Assembly: GCF_004331735.1 (NCBI RefSeq)
Contig: NZ_SJSO01000003.1
Location: 124,001 to 188,000, forward strand
Direction: 5' to 3'
Source of the DNA: Pedobacter psychrodurus
Lineage (GTDB): Bacteria; Bacteroidota; Bacteroidia; Sphingobacteriales; Sphingobacteriaceae
DNA: 64,000 nucleotides
Below, piece by piece: positions 9,453 through 19,034 of the stretch. The notes beneath the pieces are model-generated. The model ran no database searches. It saw nothing but the letters and a program-made list of their open reading frames with translations, and was not told the DNA's origin. How positions within the stretch are numbered: the stretch's first letter is position 1; the number at the start of each line of letters is the position of its first letter. Made by a program: the position numbers and the translations under genes.

Positions 9453-9733
9453 AATATTTTCACAACCATCATAATTATGAAGATCTGATAGCTTCCGATA
9501 ATATCAGGTCATCTTCGATATTTCTGCTGAAACACCCGATCCCTTTAAGAAAGCAATGGTGGTTTAATTATTTATCATACAGATAAAATTTCCAATGGTT
9601 ATAAATGATGCCTCGGAATAGGATATATATATAGTACATCTTCCCACACCAAACATCAAGGCCTGCGGTCAAATTTGTTTCTACCAATTCTGCTCAATTG
9701 TTTTATGATGTATTTCTTTAATGCCAGCTCTGT
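9453..9733. other. Region after the TPR kinase, weak hairpin
   Basis: Just after the stop, CTGATA (9485-9490) and TATCAG (9502-9507) can form a short hairpin without a T-tract, a weak terminator candidate. No gene was seen in the rest. Confidence 0.3.
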
Positions 9734-10090
9734 TTAACTGTGTCCGGTCGCTGCAATATATTCGGGATCAACCTGTATTGAGGTGTCGGCGGGCGAATTT
9801 TCTAAATAGGTTTTATCGACATCACCGAGGTATGCTTTCAGGTTTGCAATCCGATCAGTTATAGCTGCTTTCTTGCTAGATAGGCAATATCCTGGTTTAT
9901 AGTTTCTTAGGTTAAAAGTGCTGGGTAGGTATCGCTGCTTATCCCTGTTATGGAAAAAAAGTAATTCAAGAAGCTGATATAGTTTTCAATACTTAAAGTT
10001 TCTGCCTCCTGGAATTGCAAAGACTAGCTGAGCACCTTTTTCTGGGAGATCTTTAAGCCGGAATATGGGACTGTTCTTTCATCCTCTTAA
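9734..10090 (-). pseudogene. Decayed minus-strand coding remnant
   Basis: Reading the minus strand, a frame of 84 codons with no ATG is open from 9985 to a TAA at 9734-9736. It contains coding-like text such as NLKAYLGDVDKTYLENSPAD and ends DPEYIAATGHS. In an adjacent frame just upstream, EAETLSIENYISFLNYFF continues the coding character, so a frameshift lies near 9960. The family is not recognised. Faint similarity of the middle (FHNRDKQRYL) to the end of transposase integrase domains is too weak to call. I infer a dead gene. Confidence 0.35.
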
Positions 10091-10390
10091 TAAGATTTTA
10101 GATGCGAAAGAGTATTGACCAAAGTAATGAAGGACTCGATCGACTGCCCTCAAAGGTTTGACCTAGGCCATTTGATGGAAATGGCCAGGAATATGAATTT
10201 ACTTTTTTGTCAATAACAATTGAATACTAATGTTCCGGCTTTAACTGAAAAATTTTAATGCTTACTGCTTTAAATACTTGGAGAGCCTTAACATATTGGT
10301 ATATTAAAATATTGTTCACATAAAACGTTACGTTATTTAAAACTACAGAATAAGTCTTTTTTTTATTATATTGCAGTATACGCTTTCTAT

Positions 10391-10786
10391 ATGTTCAGAT
10401 TACAAAAAATCCACGCTACCATTATTCCTAAAGGGATGGCTGTAAGACTTTCCATATTTCCATGTGTGAATGGATTTTGGATATTGGATGGGGAAGATTT
10501 CGCTAAACACGAAACACTTCCAGACCAGGTGATTAATTGTGATGACAGTTTTATCATTGAGGCAATTAACAAAGAAGATTTGAAAGAAGACTGCACAGCT
10601 AGAATTGATATTTATGACTCCAGCAAATGTCCGGAAATTCTGATCGGAAAACTAATACTCTCCATAACGGTAAAGTGGTCTACCTTTTATGATTGGTTTC
10701 CTGAATCCAATGATTACGTTACCCAAATGCAGGACTGTTATCATCCGCCAGCAACATTCCGCATTATAAAGGCGACCAGGTCGTGA
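10391..10786 (+). CDS. Hypothetical protein upstream of HipA-like kinase
   Basis: 131 residues, no signal peptide, no recognised domain. The composition is that of a soluble alpha/beta protein (MFRLQKIHATIIPKG, then SFIIEAINKEDLKEDCTARI). It ends 30 bases before the HipA-like gene on the same strand, so the three genes 10391-12008 probably form one transcript. The preceding 100 bases are AT-rich and could hold the promoter. It could be a third partner of the kinase/DUF3037 pair or an independent gene. Confidence 0.7.
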   Translation: MFRLQKIHATIIPKGMAVRLSIFPCVNGFWILDGEDFAKHETLPDQVINCDDSFIIEAINKEDLKEDCTARIDIYDSSKCPEILIGKLILSITVKWSTFYDWFPESNDYVTQMQDCYHPPATFRIIKATRS

Positions 10787-10816
10787 AAGATAAATTTAGC
10801 CAGCTTATGATTTTTT

Positions 10817-11623
10817 ATGTTAAAGGTTTATAAAGCTTTATCCTTCCAGGGGGTTGTCAAGGGGAGCAAAACCGCTCCGTGGCTGGTCCTTGTAAACGCA
10901 GATGGTGAGGTAAAACCGTATGTTATCAAGTTATTCGACCGCGAAAAACATTTTGAAGGCGATGCCCTAAGCCGAGAAGTGATGGGAAATGTGCTTGCGG
11001 GACAGTTTGGCCTAGACGTTCCCCATTGCGCTTTGATAGATATCAACGGTTCCTCATTCGAATCTTCAATTTTAAATGGTAAAGCACTTGAACGGTTTAA
11101 CTCCCTGCAAATTAAGATTGCCTTCGGAACTGAATATTTATATCCGCATTTTTGTTTTTTTGACGGCATTCTGCATTCCAGGGCCGTTATGGACAACATC
11201 AAAATTCCTTCCCTTTTTGCATTCGATATCATGATCAGAAATACGGACCGGAGTTTCAAAAGACCAAATCTGTTGATACATTCTGGCTTAACTTATCTTA
11301 TTGATTTCGAATCTAGCTTTCAATTTAGAAAAGATCCTTTAGGAGATGTGTTGATAAGGACTAAAACCCACACCTATTATTATATGCATGTGTTCCACAG
11401 GCTTTTGAAAGATTTGGATATTGATAAAAAGTCAATAGTTTTTGATGATTTTATAATGAAGCTCGGAGCCACCGAGTTTTCTTTCCTCAGTCCATATCTC
11501 AACCAACTGACAGGATTCGGTTTTGTTATCCAGGAATACCATCAGGCGGTTGATTACCTTGAAGCCATCAAGCAAAATAGATTTCGGTTTGATACAGCAT
11601 TAAAATCATTGTTGGATGAATAA
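10817..11623 (+). CDS. HipA-like kinase (HipA_2-type domain)
   Basis: 268 residues forming a short HipA-type kinase without the N-terminal HipA extension. Visible features are K38 in YVIKLFDRE (likely ATP-binding Lys), the catalytic-loop equivalent NTDRSFKRPNLL (D144, N151), and the metal-binding DFE at 163-165 in LIDFESSF. Family knowledge: these compact HipA_2 proteins are commonly encoded beside DUF3037 proteins, as here, and their substrate is unknown. The stop overlaps the next start by 8 bases, showing tight coupling. A role like HipA in toxin-antitoxin or stress kinase signalling is possible but unproven. Confidence 0.8.
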   Translation: MLKVYKALSFQGVVKGSKTAPWLVLVNADGEVKPYVIKLFDREKHFEGDALSREVMGNVLAGQFGLDVPHCALIDINGSSFESSILNGKALERFNSLQIKIAFGTEYLYPHFCFFDGILHSRAVMDNIKIPSLFAFDIMIRNTDRSFKRPNLLIHSGLTYLIDFESSFQFRKDPLGDVLIRTKTHTYYYMHVFHRLLKDLDIDKKSIVFDDFIMKLGATEFSFLSPYLNQLTGFGFVIQEYHQAVDYLEAIKQNRFRFDTALKSLLDE

Positions 11624-12008
11624 TACTTTTGCATACATCATTTTACAGTATTGCCACTCTATCCTGACTAGGGAAGCCATCAATGTGGGCATACTGTTTA
11701 AGTTCTCCAATGAAAACGGGGTGAGGTTTTACCTGAAGGAAAAACATAAACTGGACCTGATTTACCAGGAATTTGATAAAACAGCTTTTGATTTAGCGTT
11801 AGGGAACATCTCTCAGGGCATCATCGACTATAATCAGGAAATAAAAGAATCCGAGGTAAAACTCGATCAGAACTTCACGGAAGTGATCAGAAACAAACTG
11901 AAATGGCAAGACTCGCTTTTACAGTTTTCGGACCCTTTTATCTCGGTTGCCATTGATAGCAATGAATCAACAATGTCCTGTTATATTAAGTTGCTGTTAA
12001 GTAATTAG
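11616..12008 (+). CDS. DUF3037-type protein, partner of HipA-like kinase
   Basis: 130 residues starting inside the end of the kinase gene. The opening YIILQYCHSILTREAINVGILF matches the recognisable start of DUF3037 proteins (tyrosine-rich opening, then EAINVGI). The rest is helical and ends LLSN. Some family members run to 250-300 residues, so this is a short form. In other genomes the DUF3037 gene neighbours a HipA_2 kinase. Whether it is antitoxin, substrate or scaffold is unknown. No HTH is visible. Confidence 0.8.
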   Translation: MNNTFAYIILQYCHSILTREAINVGILFKFSNENGVRFYLKEKHKLDLIYQEFDKTAFDLALGNISQGIIDYNQEIKESEVKLDQNFTEVIRNKLKWQDSLLQFSDPFISVAIDSNESTMSCYIKLLLSN

Positions 12009-12318
12009 TCCAGAAGCTTTGTTATTTTCTGCTTTTGCTCAAATAGTTGATTTTCAGCGTAACAACTTTGTCTCAGACGAAAAAAAGATGTCTGATTCGA
12101 CCAATTTATTTGCTTATCAAAAAAAATCAATTCATCTTTATATTATGTAAGTTTATATTGCTTACGTGATCTAATTTGTTTTACAATCGTCTGTCTCGTT
12201 AAGTTTATGGAAGTGGAGTCCTGAAGCCACTTTTAAAAACGGGGCCAGCGCGGAGGCGGTAAAAGCGAAGGTGTAACCGAAAAGCCTTTAATCGAGTAGG
12301 AAACTTATCGCTTTATCT
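12009..12318. promoter_or_regulatory. Leader region of the large acidic gene pair
   Basis: 310 bases without a gene. The last 120 bases (12200-12318) are more GC-rich than the rest and carry short complementary runs (GTGG/CCAC at 12212-12229), so they could be a structured 5' leader. No clear TAnnTTTG box at proper spacing from a TTTG was found. Confidence 0.3.
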
Positions 12319-14046
12319 ATGAGCATCACATCATCTAATCTCGGCTCTTCGGTTAATTTTACCGTTGCCACAACGCTTGAAGCCATCAATGCAACTATGT
12401 TTGAGTATCTATCCGGAACGGATTTGCCACTTATCAGCCTGTGTTGGACACAAAGTGGTGCCAACCAACCCTACGTACTGATTTCACTTGAGGATTTAAT
12501 GAATCAAGCTGCCCCAGGCGGAACAAACGGAACAAATCCTTTTAATGTTCCTGGCTGGATAAGTGGGGATCCTGTAACAGCGGACATTACCAATATGCAG
12601 CAATCTCATTTTGTCTGCGGAATACAGATACAACTAGGTATCCCTCCAGGCATGGCCATGCCTGGCGCGCAAAACCCAAACAACTTACCTGTTTTGCCTC
12701 CTATACTGGCAATTAATTCGTCCAATACGAATACAGCAATATTTACTTTACTTTGCCAGCAGTTTCAAGTTGTGTATCCGACATGGGGCTTTCAAGGCTC
12801 TTATGCTTTCAACAATGAACACCAACCTGTACAAACGGTCTGGGCCATCATACTCAATGTGCCTTTGAGCTCCATCACAGTCCCTCCAAATGGTAATAAC
12901 GTCCCATCCAATGTTACCAACCAAATCAATGACTTTGGACCGGATATGTTTAGTATCCAGCAGTTATTCCTTGATTTTTCCAGTGCGGTTTTCACAACTG
13001 TACCAACCTTTACAAACAATTTTCCTGCTGGTGTTTCCAATCAGATCACGCCTGCTATGGTTCAGGAACTTTTTGAGAACGATATCAATCAGGGACTGTC
13101 TGTACTGGGATATACGATCACGCAGAACAATCCCAATCTGGAGCCATCCACGCTAACCGTAGGATCGCTGACATTGGTTTTCGATGAATATAATCCTGCA
13201 AGTGCATCCACAATGGGCCTGAGTACTTTGAATTATTTATGTAACCAGGGCACAACAGCTCCGCCGCAGAATTATTCGGGTATCAAGTGGAACTGGATAG
13301 ACAGTGGTGGGGATGGGGCTCAATATGACGGTGCAGTAGCAATCAGTAATGATGTTTTTACGCCATATTTTGCCAGTCTGCTAGCGCCTTTTGTCCAGGC
13401 AAACTGTAATGTGCCGGTCATGGCACTCAATTACAGCGGCCTGGATATGTACTACAATTATTACCTTGTGCCCGGCACCGCTCCAGCCTACACGGTAGGG
13501 TCAGGAGGTAACATAATTAATTATTCGTTCAATAGTGGAATGGTTGAAGCTAGCTGTGGACATCACGGATTATTGACCTATTATGAGTTTAAATCATATA
13601 TAACTTATACCATGGCCGTAACGGTAAGTGGGAATGAGCTCACTATCGTCCAGCAGCTGGTGGTTTTTGCTTCTGTTAAATATGAATCAAGTTTGACTGA
13701 GTGGAGTGGCAATTACATTGATACGACCTATACCGATGTTTACCAGCTGAATGCAGGGGAGGGTGGTGCGCTTGTTTTCAGCAGTCCCGCACAGACAGTT
13801 GCCGTCAACGGTCAACAGCCGCCAAGTAGCGGTGTAGCTAATTTCATGCTTGGCATAAAAAAAATGACCGACCTTATCAACGAACGGGTTCAATTTGCTT
13901 CTACAGAGATAACCGATGTGCCCGCAACCAGCATAGGGACTTTCGTTTTTCCGGGTGGACAGACTTTTAGCTTCGCTGATGCGCAGTTCTCCGACAGCAA
14001 TGACCTCGTCGCTTACATCACCTACAATGATCCGTTAAACGCCTAA
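12319..14046 (+). CDS. Large acidic protein of unknown family, toxin-component candidate
   Basis: 575 residues, no signal peptide, no recognised domain. The composition is extreme: only 5 Lys and 1 Arg in the whole chain and none in roughly the first 310 residues, against many Asn, Gln, Thr, Ser, Pro and Gly. Strand-rich text with TLTVGSLTLVFDEY and YTMAVTVSGNELTIVQQLVV suggests elongated beta structure. Long amphipathic strands with few charges recall TULIP-type (P47/OrfX-like) proteins, but this is only a hypothesis for structure prediction. Six Cys occur, some unpaired-looking. It precedes the 1145-residue gene on the same strand, separated by 161 bases with a hairpin. Probably an exported or injected protein working with its neighbour. 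Confidence 0.75.
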   Translation: MSITSSNLGSSVNFTVATTLEAINATMFEYLSGTDLPLISLCWTQSGANQPYVLISLEDLMNQAAPGGTNGTNPFNVPGWISGDPVTADITNMQQSHFVCGIQIQLGIPPGMAMPGAQNPNNLPVLPPILAINSSNTNTAIFTLLCQQFQVVYPTWGFQGSYAFNNEHQPVQTVWAIILNVPLSSITVPPNGNNVPSNVTNQINDFGPDMFSIQQLFLDFSSAVFTTVPTFTNNFPAGVSNQITPAMVQELFENDINQGLSVLGYTITQNNPNLEPSTLTVGSLTLVFDEYNPASASTMGLSTLNYLCNQGTTAPPQNYSGIKWNWIDSGGDGAQYDGAVAISNDVFTPYFASLLAPFVQANCNVPVMALNYSGLDMYYNYYLVPGTAPAYTVGSGGNIINYSFNSGMVEASCGHHGLLTYYEFKSYITYTMAVTVSGNELTIVQQLVVFASVKYESSLTEWSGNYIDTTYTDVYQLNAGEGGALVFSSPAQTVAVNGQQPPSSGVANFMLGIKKMTDLINERVQFASTEITDVPATSIGTFVFPGGQTFSFADAQFSDSNDLVAYITYNDPLNA

Positions 14047-14081
14047 CTCCAGAAAACGATTATTAGCTTTTCTTTTAATCT

Positions 14082-14109
14082 GGCATCAGGGATCTTTATT
14101 CCTGATGCC
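14082..14109 (+). terminator. Hairpin between the two large acidic genes
   Basis: Perfect 9-bp arms GGCATCAGG (14082-14090) and CCTGATGCC (14101-14109) with a 10-base loop. No T-tract follows, so it may attenuate transcription or stabilise mRNA between the two genes rather than fully terminate. Confidence 0.5.
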
Positions 14110-14207
14110 GGGCTATCACTTACCTGGTCACTTCGCGCTAAGCGGCAGTGTTTGCCTGGCCAGATGGGCCAAGGTAGGGAAATTTTTATACACCTATAAA
14201 ACATATC

Positions 14208-17200
14208 ATGAGCAATACAATAAATTATTCATCGGAAATGATGACCAACTATCTTCAGGCTTCAATTATGAGTCCTGATGCAACATTTGAGGTTTTACAG
14301 AACAGTCTGGGCAATGCCCTGCTGTTTTCCATCGGTACAGATGGTGTATTTTATGTGACCTATGAATCGCCAGCGGACAGCAGTGCACCTACTGGCTGGA
14401 CCCGGCTAGACCTTAGCACCCCGGCGTTGACTGGGCAGTTTAGCGGGGGAATCTGTACGAAAATAAGCGTGGCCCAAAACCAACAGGTGGGGACCACAGA
14501 TTATAGCACGATTGGGCTGGCAATGGTGGTGACAGTCAACGGTGAAGACAATCTTTTTTTGTGCACTGGCAATTCAGATTCGGACATGTCCTGGTTAAGT
14601 GCACCGGTGTGGGTCTACGCAGCATACGATTCACAATCGACACCGCCCAGCCCTTTTGTTATTGCGAACGTATTTATCAGCGAAACAGACCAAGGACAGT
14701 TTATCATAGCAGATCTGGATAACCAGGGTATTGTCGACAGGTTTTATATCGCTCAAAACAGTAGGACACAGTGGTGGAACAACAATTCACTGCCGATAGA
14801 TCTGAATACAAATGATTATATGGGCTGTATTGGCCGTGCATCAGTAGGGGGAGCTGTTGATGGAATGTACACCGGGGGCTCAATAGATGGAACTCCACAG
14901 CTGATTTATTGCCCGGTCTATAATGCCTTCGGCGCAGCTCCGCCGAGTCCCTCTACCCTTTTTCTGCCTGGAAATCTGGTACCCCAGGCGATGGCAGCTT
15001 TCCGCAATGGAAGCAGTAATTGTACCTCTGACCTCCTGGTAACATCCGTTGCTGATGGCGAGGGGAGCCTCTATTATTTCGCCTATGATAACCAGTCGTC
15101 CAACGCTACAGGGGAGCTATTATTGCAGAACAGTCTTCTCATTAACGTTTCCTATCTCCAGGCCGCCATGACCGATAATATACTAACCGTATGGGGACTT
15201 AACGGCGCTGACGAGCTTTTTTATTTAACCTGCCCATATACCTTGGGACAGCCCGGCACCTGGTCAGAACAGACTCCGCTTCCCATAGCTACAAAAGTTA
15301 ACCTTGTTTCGCCATACGTAAATCTCAGCAACGACGCAAACACCATATTTGCCGTAGCCGTAAATACCCTTTTTATACTGACAAGATCCATCGAGACCAG
15401 TTTGTGGACGACCACGCAGGTGATACTGCCCCCTCCATTGACTACCTCGCCCGCTTTAAGTTATAATTCTTATACGACCACAATACAGCTCTTAAACCAG
15501 TATAACCAGCCAATGGCAGGTTCCCCTTTAATGCTAAGTTCGGATACAAGGGCAACGTTTTATATTAATAACCTTTATTATGTGCTTGACACTACACCCG
15601 TACCTGTAAATACTGATGGCTCAGGAAATGTTACGATAATAGAGAGTACTACAGACCTGACAGGAACACTATTGTATGTCTCAGAAGATGCCAGCGCTGC
15701 TGTTTCTATTAACCCTATGGATACTGTGTTCAACAGTGTGGCCCAGCTTAACACAGTGACATCCTTGCAAAATGCTGTTGTTACGGATCAATACGGTAAT
15801 ACCACACCATTGGTACCTGCCGGTACCTCAACCGAAAACCTGCAGACGGTGGCATCATCAAACCAATCACTGGCCACTGCTTATAACAGCTTTTCATCAC
15901 CGGAGTATACGCTGGCAGTATCACGCTTTAACAGATTCAATGCGCCGGTGCTGGTCGGTTTCGAGAGTGCGATCATGGTTGATGCAGGCGACCTGTTCCG
16001 GATGCTGGACTCGGCGGTTGATTATGTGGTGCATGTTGTTCAGGATGCGGCCAGCGGGGTTTGGAATTTTATAGCGGAGATCGCAGGAGACATTTACCAG
16101 GCAATGCTCACCACTATTTATGCTGTCGCCGGGGCAGTGGAATGGGTATTTAAGCAGATTGAGGTAGCAATAGAAGATCTGATTGCTTTCCTTAGCTTTT
16201 TATTCAGCTGGGAGGATATTGTTACCACCCACAAGGTGATGAAAAATATTTTTATTCAATCTACCCAGCAGGCCATAGATAGTCTGGAAGGCTTCGGAAC
16301 GGCTGTGCCCGTTATATTCACCGAGCTGATCAATATGATCAACGGATGGGCAGACATCCCGACCCTTAATCAGACGGCAGATAGCACTACGGCCGGCAAC
16401 GCGCCACCAACGGCCCAGAATAGTAGTCCTTCCACTTTTATTTCATACCATTTTCAGGGAAACGTTTCCAGTGCCAGCACATCCTATAGCGCCCCTTCAT
16501 ATGGCCAGGAAATATTCCAGGACTTGTTAACGCTTTTAAAAAGTGAAGAAGGGACGCTGCAGGACGGTTTCGAAGCCATCTATACCCAGATCATTGAACC
16601 TTTTACCACGCTAACAGCAACAGAAATCATCCAGCGGTTTATAGCCATAGTTACTGATACTTTGCTTGAAGCAACTGAGGCCATTATCATAGCTATAATA
16701 CAAGTGCTGGTCCAGATTACCAGCGGAATAATAGAGCTCATGACAGCGCCGATAAATTTTCCGGTGATTTCTGATATATACAAGTGGCTTACCGGTGATC
16801 AGCTTTCCTTCCTAGACGCGGTCTGTCTCGTAGCTGCCGTTCCTACCACGCTTTGTTATAAAATATCAAATGATGCCGCTACAGGTTCAAAAGCTGCACC
16901 TTTTCCAAATGGGGCAGCCTTGACAAACGCTTTATTAAATGCCAACAGTTTCGCTGAGGTTCAAAATGCATTTTACAGTACCGCTCCATCAAGCAGTCAG
17001 ATTGGAACTGAAATACTTGCCGCTGATGCGTCTCCTGTACTGAACGAATCGGCAATGAAGGTGTTTGGTTTCGTAACGGACTTTTTTGCCTTGGGCGGCT
17101 GTATTGTCTGCGGCATTACTTCATCCCTGCTGAAAGGGCTCTCGGCTATAAAGTTGCCGCAACCGAAGTTCCTGCTGACCATAAATGCGATCGGGAATGT

Positions 17201-17645
17201 CGCCTATGTATCACCGAACCTACCTGCCTGGATCAATATAAAAACTGATGATGCCTCTACTGATCTGAATAACGGTCTGACCGCTATTTCCATAATTAAA
17301 GGTTTTTCGAACATATTCTTTTCAAGCTATGAGACCTATTCAAAATTGTCCTCAGCTATGGAAACGATAATAAACTTTGTATGGAACGAGCCGGTGATCG
17401 CAACGATCATAGAAAACGCAGATAATGTTGATACCACTTATAAATCATTGATACCTGCCTCGATGGGAAATTTTGCGTTTAATTTTGGAGGAATGTTGGA
17501 GCTGCCTATAGCTTTCGCTGAAAGTAAGCCGATAGCATGGGGCGTACTCGTTACCGCACAGGACGGTTTGATGCTTACCTACGGTCTCTGCATGCCAATA
17601 GCCGGAGGTATTTATGCATTTAAGCCAGGTCAAACGGTTAACTAA
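14208..17645 (+). CDS. Giant propeller/helical protein, pore-forming-toxin-like candidate
   Basis: 1145 residues with no signal peptide. Residues ~15-410 have propeller phrases of the lectin/tectonin type (LFSIGTDGVFYVTYESPAD, GWTRLDLS, DELFYLTCPYTL, GTWSEQTPLPI). Residues ~420-500 look like an Ig/transthyretin-type module (TTIQLLNQYNQPMAGSPL). From ~580 the chain is helical and amphipathic. Strongly hydrophobic segments lie near 807-860 (IIIAIIQVLVQITSGIIELM) and 950-965 (FVTDFFALGGCIVCGI). A binding propeller plus hydrophobic helices suggests cell attachment followed by membrane insertion; this is inference. Lys and Arg are scarce in the first 400 residues, as in the preceding gene. Confidence 0.75.
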   Translation: MSNTINYSSEMMTNYLQASIMSPDATFEVLQNSLGNALLFSIGTDGVFYVTYESPADSSAPTGWTRLDLSTPALTGQFSGGICTKISVAQNQQVGTTDYSTIGLAMVVTVNGEDNLFLCTGNSDSDMSWLSAPVWVYAAYDSQSTPPSPFVIANVFISETDQGQFIIADLDNQGIVDRFYIAQNSRTQWWNNNSLPIDLNTNDYMGCIGRASVGGAVDGMYTGGSIDGTPQLIYCPVYNAFGAAPPSPSTLFLPGNLVPQAMAAFRNGSSNCTSDLLVTSVADGEGSLYYFAYDNQSSNATGELLLQNSLLINVSYLQAAMTDNILTVWGLNGADELFYLTCPYTLGQPGTWSEQTPLPIATKVNLVSPYVNLSNDANTIFAVAVNTLFILTRSIETSLWTTTQVILPPPLTTSPALSYNSYTTTIQLLNQYNQPMAGSPLMLSSDTRATFYINNLYYVLDTTPVPVNTDGSGNVTIIESTTDLTGTLLYVSEDASAAVSINPMDTVFNSVAQLNTVTSLQNAVVTDQYGNTTPLVPAGTSTENLQTVASSNQSLATAYNSFSSPEYTLAVSRFNRFNAPVLVGFESAIMVDAGDLFRMLDSAVDYVVHVVQDAASGVWNFIAEIAGDIYQAMLTTIYAVAGAVEWVFKQIEVAIEDLIAFLSFLFSWEDIVTTHKVMKNIFIQSTQQAIDSLEGFGTAVPVIFTELINMINGWADIPTLNQTADSTTAGNAPPTAQNSSPSTFISYHFQGNVSSASTSYSAPSYGQEIFQDLLTLLKSEEGTLQDGFEAIYTQIIEPFTTLTATEIIQRFIAIVTDTLLEATEAIIIAIIQVLVQITSGIIELMTAPINFPVISDIYKWLTGDQLSFLDAVCLVAAVPTTLCYKISNDAATGSKAAPFPNGAALTNALLNANSFAEVQNAFYSTAPSSSQIGTEILAADASPVLNESAMKVFGFVTDFFALGGCIVCGITSSLLKGLSAIKLPQPKFLLTINAIGNVAYVSPNLPAWINIKTDDASTDLNNGLTAISIIKGFSNIFFSSYETYSKLSSAMETIINFVWNEPVIATIIENADNVDTTYKSLIPASMGNFAFNFGGMLELPIAFAESKPIAWGVLVTAQDGLMLTYGLCMPIAGGIYAFKPGQTVN

Positions 17646-17681
17646 AACTTAGTAGTTTTTTCAATAGTTTAGCGGTTATTT

Positions 17682-17717
17682 AAACAAGTGGGACCTATAT
17701 GATGGTTCCACTTGTTT
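17682..17717 (+). terminator. Terminator hairpin after the giant gene
   Basis: AAACAAGTGG (17682-17691) pairs with CCACTTGTTT (17708-17717); four more pairs extend inward (GACC with GGTT, one G-T). The stem starts 37 bases after the stop and probably ends the two-gene unit. Confidence 0.65.
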
Positions 17718-17794
17718 GTCGATCTTTATCTTACTTACCCCCGATGTTGTTGCCGCTTTTTTCTTAGTGTTGATACGAAATATTCTTGCTGATA

Positions 17795-18048
17795 ATGTCT
17801 ATAGGTGTAGAAGAATACAAATTAAGTGCATTAGGGATTTACAAGTATTCGCTAAGCGAACTTTATAGACCTTGTGAATTAAGTTTTGAATATATCAAAG
17901 CTGATTACCAACCACTCTTCGCTTTTTATGAAATGGAATATAATGCTACCGAAAGTCATATCGAGCTGGGAGTAAAGTCATATCTGAACTTATTAGTAAG
18001 TATGAGGAACTACTGATGGAAGCGATTCTTAATAATAACTGGATCTAG
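17795..18048 (+). pseudogene. Small hypothetical gene, probably frameshifted
   Basis: From the ATG at 17795 the frame reads MSIGVEEYKLSALGIYKYSL and stops at 18014-18016. From about 17975 the +2 frame takes over with strong coding text (ISELISKYEELLMEAILNN) up to a TAG at 18046-18048. A one-base indel near 17975 would join the two into one protein of about 84 residues. No domain was recognised. It could also be an intact 73-residue protein, but the better continuation in the other frame favours a recent frameshift. A TTG nine bases upstream is a less likely start. Confidence 0.45.
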
Positions 18049-18107
18049 GTCAGTAAGCATGCGAAACTCTACTCTTGAAGCTGATTCTGAACAGGGTTGC
18101 TCAGTTT

Positions 18108-18890
18108 TTATTTATTGCTTTGTAGAAAATCAATTACAATTTTAAGTACAAAATCTTGACCCATTTCAACATCTTTACGTATGTTTATTGCAACAACATC
18201 AACAGAAACACCAACAGATTCATGACAGATTTTATCTCTGGATAAACATTTTTCATTTGATAGGAATATTCCCATCCATTAGGAAGTTTTTCTCCCATCA
18301 TACTTGAAAACACACCTCCGGTGTTTTCGCTTAAAATTGTTACATCTTTAAGTCCTTTCAGGCCCATTGCAAAATGGTCTGCAACAGATATACTGGCGCC
18401 GCTGGTTAATAAAACGATCTTTGTTTTTACATTATTTTTTTATTTAGGATGTAAAAGTATTCTTGCAAAGGAGTAAAATCATTTGCTCCAGATCCGATTT
18501 TCTTTTGTCCATATGAAGCGACTAATTTTTCAGATAGAAGTCTGCTCATCACTGTATTAACAAACTCAGGTGAACCACCCCCATTAATACGGATATCTAT
18601 AATGATTGCTTTTCTATCATTCAGCCCAGCAATCATATCATCCAATTGTGCTTGAAATTTCTTCTAAGGCAACCCCCAAAAGCCGTTTAATTGCAAATAG
18701 CAATAAATATCGTCGTAGGAATAATAGCCAATTTGAAGTTGCTTGCTATTGAACTTCTTGAAGTTTTTAAAGCCCAGCTGATTCAATGTTTAAATAGTTG
18801 CCTCTCTTAAAGCAATTATGGGTGATTTATCCGGAAATCTTTCATAAAAATTAGAGTATTTCGCACTTGCTAAGGGTCGTTTTTAAGTAT
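18108..18890 (-). pseudogene. Broken S41-family (tail-specific) peptidase
   Basis: Minus-strand pieces in order: YSNFYERFPDKSPIIALREA, IGYYSYDDIYCYLQLNGFWG, the S41 core AIIIDIRINGGGSPEFVN, the catalytic-Ser-like region LLTSGASISVADHFAMGLKG, ILSENTGGVFSS, and the tail ISV...VLKIVIDFLQSNK. In-frame stops interrupt it after EATI and after GFWGLP, and frame changes occur near 18427 and 18225. The true end is TAA at 18108-18110. The 5' end fades near 18890. S41 enzymes cut protein C-termini in the periplasm; this copy cannot make a full product. Confidence 0.75.
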
Positions 18891-19034
18891 CCCATTGTTA
18901 GTCTTATAATGCAATGTTCTTATTGGGTAAGGTAAAAAAAGATTTAGCAATACTAGGGTAATGTTAATTTTATTAGGAACATCAGTATGTTAGGTACTTT
19001 TTGTAGTCGCTTTTTCTTTGAAAAGTAAACATCC

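Noticed and set aside
9734-9985. Possible transposase tail
   Set aside because: Similarity to integrase ends rests on a few residues; kept only as an unknown remnant.
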